64,000 nucleotides of DNA. Origin: Platycnemis pennipes. Taxonomy: Eukaryota > Arthropoda > Insecta > Odonata > Platycnemididae. The stretch is taken from assembly GCA_933228895.1 (NCBI GenBank), contig OW121846.1:42116107-42180106 (forward strand), given 5' to 3'. Under the pieces are notes generated by a model that was not told the origin of the DNA, made no database searches, and was given only the letters and a program-made list of their open reading frames with translations. The number at the start of each line of letters is the position of its first letter. Position 1 is the first letter of the stretch. The position numbers and the translations under genes are program-made. Positions 56,479 through 64,000 of this stretch are shown piece by piece.

Positions 56479-56997
56479 AAAACTTTCAGGTTGTTAAAAG
56501 AATGGACATTGTCACATGCCACAATTGAAAATATATTAGAGTTGTAATAATTTCTTTATGTCTAATCGTACTCAGTGATTATCATGAAATAAGTTGCAAT
56601 AAATTTAAACTTAACGATTTATGCAATGTTACTATTAAGGTATGTACATGAAAAAGACAAATTTGGGTGTAAACTCAGTAATGCAATAAACTTCGAAATA
56701 TTTATCTCATGTTGTCTATTACGAAATAATATATATCTATTATGTTTTGCAACAATGTACTTCACTTTCTCGATGTGTTATTGTCATTGTAAAAAAAATG
56801 TACACTATGGGCAAAGCTGAAATATTGCTAGCACACTGTCTCTTTTTTCTTATGCTTTGGAAAACTGGTTTCTGTTAATTACCAACAATGCTATTTAGTT
56901 ACGGAAGGCAGTCTCCACACAGGTGACACCTTCGAGACCGCCTAAAGCCCCAAATTACCTGTATAAAAATATAAATGAAACTGTGGAGTAAATAAAT
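56479..56997 (+). mobile_element. LINE 3' untranslated region and tail
   Basis: AT-rich region after ORF2. Near the end a conserved-looking block (cggaaggcagtctccacaca, ggtgacaccttcgagaccgc) precedes ctgtggagtaaataaata, with AATAAA at 56991-56996. The element seems to end here, directly against the gypsy remnant that starts at about 57001. Confidence 0.6.
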
Positions 56998-57000
56998 ATA

Positions 57001-57566
57001 TTATATATTATTAAAAATTTCAGAAGGTGGTTCCGTCGGGGTTGCTGCTGAGGGAGGTGAGGTGACTTGGGAGGTATCGTCAAGGAATCGAGGAGGATTT
57101 GGTTCATGAGGGGGAGGCAATGGTAAAAGGTTTCGAATATGGGCGATAAGGCGTCTGCCATTACCAACATTCTGCATATCGTAAGTGACTTGGCTTCTAA
57201 CCTTCACTATTATTTATGGCCCTATCCATCGTGGTGAAATTTTTTTGCTGAGACCACAGTCAACTGCATGTTGCTCATGAGCACCATCTGCCCAACTCCT
57301 AGGGTGGGGAGAGAAAATCCTGCATTACTCCTTTGTCGGTCGTTTTACAAATTTTACCTGCTACATTCTGCTGCCTGTTCGTGTGCTATTCTCAATCTTC
57401 GTCTTAACTGCTGATCATAAGGAGGTTCCTCGGCATAAGAAACACGGCTAGGTGTTAATAGCGTGACCCAGGGCATCTCCAACTCTCGGCCATACATTAG
57501 ATAAGCAAGAGAAAATTCTGTTATTCCATTTTTGCTTTTGCGGTGTACAAAGAGGGCGAAGTTAAG
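57001..57566 (-). pseudogene. Ty3/gypsy pol, C-terminal part of integrase
   Basis: Minus strand: FALFVHRKSKNGITEFSLAY, LMYGRELEMP and RRRLRIAHEQAAECSR are the standard end of the integrase core (the FxLxYGRxxxxP motif). Then a W-x-GP-like block and a Pro-rich tail with a stop near 57000. It is separated from the rest of the integrase by the DNA transposon at 57575-61282; the 8-bp duplication makes the junction unambiguous. No LTR is recognised on this side; the LINE tail abuts it. Confidence 0.82.
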
Positions 57567-57574
57567 ATGTTCAT
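57567..57574. repeat. Target-site duplication, left (atgttcat)
   Basis: Identical to 61283-61290 and immediately outside the terminal inverted repeat: an 8-bp duplication made on insertion into the gypsy integrase. Confidence 0.93.
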
Positions 57575-58067
57575 TAGGGTGGGCCGAAAAAAGGTTTTTT
57601 TTCCGGATCAAATTTGCCCTATGCGGGAAAGTTGTGTACTGATATCAGGATCTCGCATGCAAAATTTTTTCGAAATCGGATAATATTAACCACTGCCGCC
57701 CGAGCTCTAAAGTTTAAAATTTTGCGAAAATTCAGGCGGAAATGGGAAACAAACGGTTATGGAGAATAATTTGTTGCAATATTGGAATATTGGTATATAT
57801 CAACGATAGATACATGTTTTTAGATTACAACACTGAAATGTGAAGTTTATTTGACGAAATCTATGGTATATACGATGCCTAAGAATAAACAGCTAATTTA
57901 GAGTGAAGGCAACCCGCACAACGACAACATTTTTTACACGCTCCAAGCATCACTTCAAATAGATCACTTTTGGGAGCCGTATTTTGGATAAATTAATACT
58001 TTTTCGATTGCAGTTCCTTTATAAATGTCTCATGCTTCATTTGGGTATGGATAATATATTAAAACAG
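57575..58067. repeat. Left 493-bp terminal inverted repeat
   Basis: Begins tagggtgggccgaaaaaagg and ends at ...attaaaacag. Includes gttgtgtactgatatcagga and aacaaacggttatggagaat, which are found reverse-complemented in the right arm. Confidence 0.93.
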
Positions 58068-58091
58068 ATGAAAAAGCGGTACGTTTTGAAA

Positions 58092-58370
58092 CTAACTTAA
58101 ATTGTGGCGAAGAATCACGGCCTGGTATTCATCACAAAGGTGATTGAAACATTTAATTTCCTCGGTATATACTGTAATATCCAATAATTGGTTCTTGCCT
58201 CCGTGAGCTACAGATATTCTTCGCAAATCCAGCGAATTCGTGTGTCGTAAATGCCTGTGAATTAGATTGCAAAAGGAGTGGGTGTTCACTCGGAGACAAA
58301 GCGGGCTGCGCGCTGGGAAATATACTACGAATCCGACATTTTATTACACTAGTGGAGTCCAAACGAATTC
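58092..58370 (-). other. Unrecognised minus-strand frame beside the left arm
   Basis: An open frame with the text RHLRHTNSLDLRRISVAHGG and LDITVYTEEIKCFNHLCDEY stops at 58092, 25 bases from the left arm, and reads toward it. It could be the end of a second gene of the transposon, transcribed toward the left end, or a chance frame. I do not recognise it. Confidence 0.3.
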
Positions 58371-58970
58371 TTTTGTTAAAAAAGGCTGATATAGCTACGA
58401 TCTACTCATCAGAAGATAGTAGCTTTTTCTAAGAACTTTGATAAATTGTGGTGGTTCACTGTAGGAAATGATTTATCTCTGTGTACGGCATATACGTGCT
58501 CCTCCAACCGGCACTTCCTTGGAAAACCGGGAGTTAACTAGTCCCTAAGCGATAGTAGGTACAGCTAGTTCGACGTGAGTCAGGTATGATAAAGATAGCC
58601 AGTGGTAGAGCTAAGGAAAGTATGAATGAGACGGAGGACGGAGGTTATCCTTATCTGGCCCCAGCGATGAGTTGATCGTGAATACTTCGGTGATAAAATG
58701 GCATAGAATTCTCATACAAGACATATTCCATTGTAAACCCCTATAACTGATGTTAAACTCCTTCATCTCATGCTGTTACTATCGTTACTCATTAACTCAC
58801 CATATTCGTTGCAATATTTTATTTTCCTTGGGGATTCCCATCTGTTGTCGGACAAGATGCGTATTTCACTTCATAAGCTTGAGGTAGTCAGTCAGTTGGT
58901 ATTCATTGCTGTGAGTGAATAACTGCATTGTGCAGCGTACTGTGGTTTCGGTTGCAAGAAGATTAAAGCA
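58371..58970. other. Transposon interior without recognisable coding
   Basis: AT-rich sequence inside the transposon between the minus-strand frame and the transposase start. Nothing identifiable. Confidence 0.4.
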
Positions 58971-60516
58971 ATGGCAAAAATACAGAAAAAGCTTGAAAGG
59001 TGTGGATAGGAGTGCCTGATATTCGGTGCACCCGTAAAGTTCGCGGGTAATGTTTTGCCTTCTTATGAGGAGATGATGAAAATGTATTTGTACTCTCGGT
59101 ACATTCAAGAAGAAAGAGGAAATACCGATACATCTGTGCCGGGAATCGCGGAGACGGTGGATTATGCCATTGAAGACATTTGGAATAGATCCTCTATACC
59201 AGTTGTCGGATAAAAGCAAATTGTGAGACGAATTATTCAATACTATGGAAAATAAAGCAATAATCTTCGATCTGTCAACAAGAAGACTTTCGTTGATCTG
59301 AAGCAAGACTTTCCTCGTCACGCGTATCAGCTGTTTGATGTTGCGGCATGTAAATTCTCTAGTGGAACTGATTGTGCTTGTGATAATACCACCAAACTGC
59401 CATTTTTAGAACGTGTATTACTTCAGGACCAGAGAAGTGATAGAAAGCTGAATATCAATGCCATTGAGGTCCAGGAAACTAAAAAGAGGGAGAGGAAATA
59501 GAATAGGTTAGAGAGAAAAAGATTATCAGAATGAGCCACACTAACTGAGCAAGAAGTTCGTGAGATTTGGAAAGACTCAAGTGAAGAAACGTCTGCAGAT
59601 GAAGAATTACGCGACGCAAGTGATGCTGATGATTTTTTTGGAAAAAATGTTGGTGTAAATAATTTATATTTGTCTAGATTTGCGTCTGCCGGTGAAAGAT
59701 TCTGTATATCGAAACGAGCTGCTGCAGCACTCGCATCCGCGCTTCTAGTTGATATCGGGATGGTTTCTCAAGGAGACCACGTGCTTTTTCAAGTGGAGAA
59801 TGCCTGGAGAGTCTTTCAGCGAGAAGTCCGGGGAAAATGTTTCATTCCAGGTGGACCACTACAGCAATTCGTATTCTTCGATTTTATGTTTCAACCAAAA
59901 CTCCTTCAAAAGAACAGATGATATTGGCAACTTCTGTGATGAAAGTATAAACTCCTATGTTGTTCGCGATAAAATTAAGACCACAATGCACGGAAGGCCC
60001 GAAGAATATCATGAACATGATACATTTCATGAAATATATGGATCGAGACATCAAGTTACGCCTTTACTCAATCATTCGGTGAAACGCTTTTTTTGCTCGC
60101 CCAGAGAATGTTCTGCTTGTAATGCTAGCCGAAGAGAGAAGACCGATCCGTGAAATGGCCGTCGAAAAAATATTAAAATCAGAAGAAGGAATTTAGGAAA
60201 TTCGAACTTACAACTATGAATTTTGATGCACAAGATTACGTCTACTTAGTTGACTGGAAAACAATAGCGGCAACTCAACCACCTGATAGCTGATATCATA
60301 AGCAAAGATTTGGGAGATATTCTGAAGGAAGGGGCTTCGTTGAAAGTACCCCCATTTGCATGCCACACACAAGCAGTTGAAGGGATGGTACAAATGATCA
60401 CGGTGGCGTCAAAATCCGTGTGCAGTCCAGAAAACAGGCATGGATGGGCATTATCATGCATAAAAGGCCGAAAACTTCAACCAAAATTTGAAAATAAAGC
60501 ACAGCATAAGGTATAA
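58971..60516 (+). pseudogene. Transposase-like protein of an uncharacterised animal family, broken
   Basis: Reading from ATG 58971 across frames: MAKIQKKLER; GNVLPSYEEMMKMYLYSRYI; ETVDYAIEDIWNRSSIPVVG; FDVAACKFSSGTDCACDN (a Cys-rich knuckle); KLPFLERVLLQDQRSDRKL; then ISKRAAAALASALLVDIGMV; HGRPEEYHEHDTFHEI; C-terminal RPENVLLVMLAEERRPIREM, MNFDAQDYVYLVDWKTIAAT, PPFACHTQAVEGMVQMITVA (conserved HTQAVE), stop at 60516. I recall the same block order from unannotated transposase-like proteins in insects and cnidarians. The central catalytic part between HEI and RPEN seems missing, and there are several frameshifts and stops, so this copy would need a helper. Superfamily not assigned. Confidence 0.65.
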
Positions 60517-60789
60517 TAAGAACCAGTGATAGGCAGATACCTAAAAATGTGCCCTATGGAAGGGTGGTTTGGGAGGGAACGGGTGGAATTCGATAGTAGC
60601 CACCTCCTCGTGGTGAGTTCTGGGTAGTTTCTCCACGAAAATAGCAAAGAGCTACTTAAATAAATACTTGGTGATCAGGCTGTGCCTTTATCCTACCTTG
60701 ATTAACTGATTTTTTTGTGATAATAGCTCAACATGCATAACATTCTTCATCGTAATTGAGGTTAGTTTAAAAAAATTTAACTTTACCTT

Positions 60790-61282
60790 CTGTTTTAATG
60801 TATTATCTATACCCAAATGAAGCATGAGACATTTATAAAGGAACTGCAATCGAAAAAGTATTAATTTATCCAAAATACGGCTCCCAAAAGTGATCTATTT
60901 GAAGTGATGCTTGGAGCGTGTAAAAAATGTTGTCGTTGTGCGGGTTGCCTTCACTCTAAATTAGCTGTTTATTCTTAGGCATCGTATATACCATAGATTT
61001 CGTCAAATAAACTTCACATTTCAGTGTTGTAATCTAAAAACATGTATCTATCGTTGATATATACCAATATTCCAATATTGCAACAAATTATTCTCCATAA
61101 CCGTTTGTTTCCCATTTCCGCCTGAATTTTCGCAAAATTTTAAACTTTAGAGCTCGGGCGGCAGTGGTTAATATTATCCGATTTCGAAAAAATTTTGCAT
61201 GCGAGATCCTGATATCAGTACACAACTTTCCCGCATAGGGCAAATTTGATCCGGAAAAAAAACCTTTTTTCGGCCCACCCTA
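60790..61282. repeat. Right 493-bp terminal inverted repeat
   Basis: Reverse complement of 57575-58067, with mismatches seen only in the first ~30 bases (ctgttttaatgtattatcta versus the left arm). Ends cggcccaccct-a. Confidence 0.93.
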
Positions 61283-61290
61283 ATGTTCAT
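61283..61290. repeat. Target-site duplication, right (atgttcat)
   Basis: Second copy of the 8-bp duplication; it is also coding sequence of the gypsy integrase on the minus strand. Confidence 0.93.
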
Positions 61291-64000
61291 CCCATTCTGA
61301 GTGGTCCTGAGAGACGTAGTGGGAGATGACTGACGCGAATGATTGGTGCGCTCGTTCTAAGCGGCCATTTGCAGCTGGATTGTACGACGATGTACATATT
61401 GATTTAATTTTCAGGATCATGCATATATTTTGCATTAAATTAGAAGTAAAGTTTGGTCCACAATCCGTCAGGAGATATTTGGGTACTCTATGGCGGCAAA
61501 TAATGTTTTCGACGAAGGCTCTCGCGACGGTCTCTGCTGATTGATTTGCTATGGCTATGGCTTCTGGGTAACGCGTGAAATGGTCTTGACAAGTAAGTAT
61601 GTAGCGATTCCCCCGGGAAGAATAGGGCAGGGATTCTACCAAATACAGAGCCACCTTCTCCCATGCACGCTCTGCTTCCGATACTGGCTGAATAGGCACT
61701 TTCTACTTGCTTTTTTTCCGCTTTTGGCATTGGAGACAGCTGTTTACGTAGAGGCACGTATCCGAGTAGCAGCCTGGCCAGAAGAAACGTCTTTGTGTAA
61801 TTTCAGGAGTTTTATTGAACCCTAGGTGTCCTGCGAGAGGGTTGTCATGGCATCTTTGAAGAATATGTTTCCTCATGCATTTGGGTGCGCATATTACGAG
61901 TTTAGGTTAAGGCAGTTCGTTCTTAACTCGGTAAAGCATTCCATCTTCATCGTAGAAATAGTTCAAGTCGTTCTGTCTGGCCTTCTCATGAAGCGGTTGC
62001 AATTCCGGGCATTCCATTTGATCTGTTGCGATTTTGTCTCACACGGGTTCATACGCCACTTCTTCCGATGCAGTCTTGCCTACTTCCACGGAATTGATCT
62101 ATGAGGGAATAGCGCGAGGTAGAACGTCCGCGTAGGGTATGCTCTTCCCCGGTCGGTGTTTTATGTCAAAGGTATATTCAAAGATCTCCATTATCCACCT
62201 AGCAAGTCGTGGCTTCGGTTCCTTTAAGGTTAATAACCACATAAGAGGTTTGTGGTCAGTTTGTTCCGTGAACGATCGTCCTAAAAGGTACACTCGAAAT
62301 TTTTTTTTACCATCGTTACGACAGCTAAACATTCAAGTTCCGTTGCTGAGTACGATTTTTCGGCCTTGTGCAACTGCCTACTTCCACAAGCAACCCGATG
62401 CTCTCCGTCTTCAAACTCCTGCGAGTATGCCCGCTAGAGAAGCCGTGTGAGAAGCATCCGTTGTGAGAGTGAAATTTCTTGAAAAATCAGGAAAATTCAG
62501 CAAGGGATGTGAAGTGAGACAATCCCTAAAAATTTGAAGGCTCGTTGTTTTTCTCCCTCCCATGTGAATTCTTTTTCTCCCTTTTTAATCAACTTAGTGA
62601 GATAACTCGATTTTTTGCAAATTTTGGAATACACCTGCGGTAATATCCACCTAGTCCAAGGAAGGATTGCAACTTCTGGACAGTTTGTGGTGGTGGAAAA
62701 TTTTGAATGGCTAATATTTTCTTCTCGTCATGTTTGACTCCCCTTTCAGAAATAATGTGACCTAAAAATTTTGAATTTGAAATTTGAAAAATTTGAAAAA
62801 AAGCAACATTTTTGTGGTTTGAGTCGTAGATTTGCGTTCCTGAGTCGAGTAAAGACTTCTCTTAATCCAACGATGTGATCCTCCCTAGACACATCATATC
62901 TTAAAATATCGTCCAAATAACAAACACATCCATGGTTACAGCATCCAATACTTCTTTCATCAAAGGCATTAAAGTAGAAGGAGCATTAGCCAGTTCGAAG
63001 CTGACACGATTACACTGATAGTGACCTTGAATTGTAGTAAAGACGGTGTATTCTCTACCTTTTTCGTCAATTTCCACCTTCAAATATCCACTACAAAGAT
63101 TCATCTAATTGATCAAATATTTCTTCAATGTTTGGCATAGGAAACACTTCCTTTTTAGTCACTGAATTTAAAGCTCGGTAGTCTGCATGGCCGATACTGG
63201 ACGGGTCCATCATTATTATTAGCTTTATTTTCCAGGATAAGAGGGGCTGAATGATGGGGAAATAACGCCTTGAGCTAGTATCACACTTATGGATTTCTGC
63301 AAGGTGGGTCGTAAAGAATGTGGAACCCTGTATGGTTGCGTCTTAATAGGAGTAGCATTTCCTACATCTATGGAATGTTTGATTAAGTTTGTGCATCCAA
63401 GCGGTATATCTCCGTGAACAAATGTATCACGAAACACGGTGATCAATTGTTTCAAGGAATCCAACATTTCTGCCAGCACCATTTTGAAATAAAAAGCGTG
63501 AGTAAATCACTGTGCTCTGGAGGCTCGGGCCATAATTCTGCACTTTCCGCTTGAATAATATTTACAGAAGAAGTCTCATTGGAATCACTACTTGGGAATT
63601 CCACTAATATTTCATACTCCTTTCTAAGTTTCTTCTCGGATTTTTGCATGTTACAAAACGGAATCGGTAACTTGCCACTGCAGCTGACTTTAAATAATGT
63701 TGGTGGAATTAAAATTTCTTTCTCAATTCTATTCACAACAATTTCTTCCCGAATCAATTCCTCATTTTCAGCTTCGGTAAGGAGACATGAGAGCGGCGGA
63801 ATCCTGACTTTCTTAGTAAAAACTTACGATTTATTACCATCCTTTCTTTGTGGGACTACGGTCTGTCTACAGGAACTGTTGGCTGTTTTCATCACTGATT
63901 TCCTGGCCCAATCATCGCCTGTCCCTTCAATACTATTTACATTGGGTTCCTTTTCCCCTTGAGAGGCTGCGGTCTGCACACAGGAACCGTCAGCTGTTTC
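61291..64000 (-). pseudogene. Ty3/gypsy retrotransposon pol (linker-RT-RNase H-integrase), decayed, runs off window
   Basis: Minus-strand order from the right edge: a Ser/Glu-rich linker (63960-63450, no protease motif seen); RT from about 63480 with ILAQGVISPSFSPSY, LCSGYLKVEIDEKGREYTVF and the catalytic YLDD at 62919-62908; FLGLGGYYRRCI; RNase H end TDHKPLMWLL and HRPGKSIPYADVLPR (62332-62099); H2C2 zinc finger (61870-61738: RCHDNPLAGHL ... CLQCQKRK); integrase core YILTCQDHFTRYPEAIAIAN, TDCGPNFTSNL, NPAANGRLERAHQ (61699-61291). RT-RNase H-integrase order defines Ty3/gypsy. Frameshifts between RT, RNase H and integrase show decay. Env and LTRs not visible. Confidence 0.87.

Larger units (their letters stand above)
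57575..61282 (+). mobile_element. 3,708-bp DNA transposon with 493-bp TIRs, 8-bp TSD
   Basis: Ends TAGGGTGGGCCG ... CGGCCCACCCTA. The left arm 57575-58067 and right arm 60790-61282 are both 493 bp and almost identical as reverse complements; the differences I noticed are in the innermost 30 bases. Perfect 8-bp TSD atgttcat. An 8-bp TSD with TAGGG ends fits hAT- or P/Zisupton-like biology, but arms this long are unusual for hAT. The interior holds a broken transposase-like gene (58971-60516). Near-identical arms imply a recent insertion, later than the gypsy element it interrupts. Confidence 0.93.

Noticed and set aside
1..64000. CRISPR array or prokaryotic operon
   Set aside because: The only regular repeats are the 67-bp satellite, the 75-bp repeat and the 1.2-kb LINE units; none has spacer-repeat structure and all other content is eukaryotic.

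Overview
This looks like a stretch of arthropod nuclear genome, most likely from an insect. I base that on split genes with GT-AG introns, an AT-rich background with short GC-rich islands, tRNA-derived SINEs, several LINE clades, a Ty3/gypsy pol with an H2C2 zinc finger, and a LINE ORF1 carrying PHD-like and baculovirus-FP-like parts. No host housekeeping gene can be recognised. Almost everything I can name is a mobile element or its debris. Species and order cannot be read from the sequence.

Layout. 1-32 kb is decayed intergenic DNA sprinkled with fragments of three repeat groups. The first is an RTE/BovB-like LINE whose RT C-terminus recurs (about 7.1-7.6, 20.1-20.6, 29.2-29.5 and 30.5 kb). 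The second is a CR1/Jockey-type LINE, seen as RT pieces at 17.3 and 22.2-24.1 kb and as many 3' ends. The third is a tRNA-derived SINE of about 330 bp (5.9, 8.6, 31.8, 32.2, 34.3/34.7, 37.5, 40.1 and 42.7 kb). GC-rich islands lie at 2.5-3.4, 14.5-15.0 and 32.9-33.4 kb. The one at 14.5 kb is followed by a dense cluster of CGATA sites. A 67-bp satellite with a dimeric higher-order pattern lies at 33.6-34.2 kb.

32-45 kb: the best gene in the window is a four-exon minus-strand Tc1/mariner-superfamily (DDE_3-type) transposase at 38.1-39.8 kb. Its frame is uninterrupted for 447 codons, its catalytic residues are present and a poly(A) signal follows it. A truncated LINE endonuclease/RT piece lies at 43.05-44.05 kb.

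46-57 kb: a CR1/Jockey-group LINE whose 5' part is a head-to-tail array of six units of about 1.2 kb. Each unit combines the beginning of ORF1 on the plus strand with a divergent minus-strand ORF of 173 codons, intact in three units. Only the last unit runs on into the rest of ORF1, the endonuclease/RT ORF2 and a 3' tail. ORF1 and ORF2 are broken.

57-64 kb: a minus-strand Ty3/gypsy pol (linker, RT, RNase H, H2C2, integrase) runs off the right edge. Its integrase is split by a 3,708-bp DNA transposon with 493-bp terminal inverted repeats and a perfect 8-bp target duplication. The transposon carries a broken transposase-like gene of a family I recognise only as an uncharacterised animal transposase-like protein.

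The most interesting items are the LINE 5' array with its conserved antisense ORF, the intact intron-containing wide-spacing DDE transposase, and the nested long-TIR transposon. Splice sites, clade names and superfamily assignments are inferences from reading the sequence; nothing was searched.
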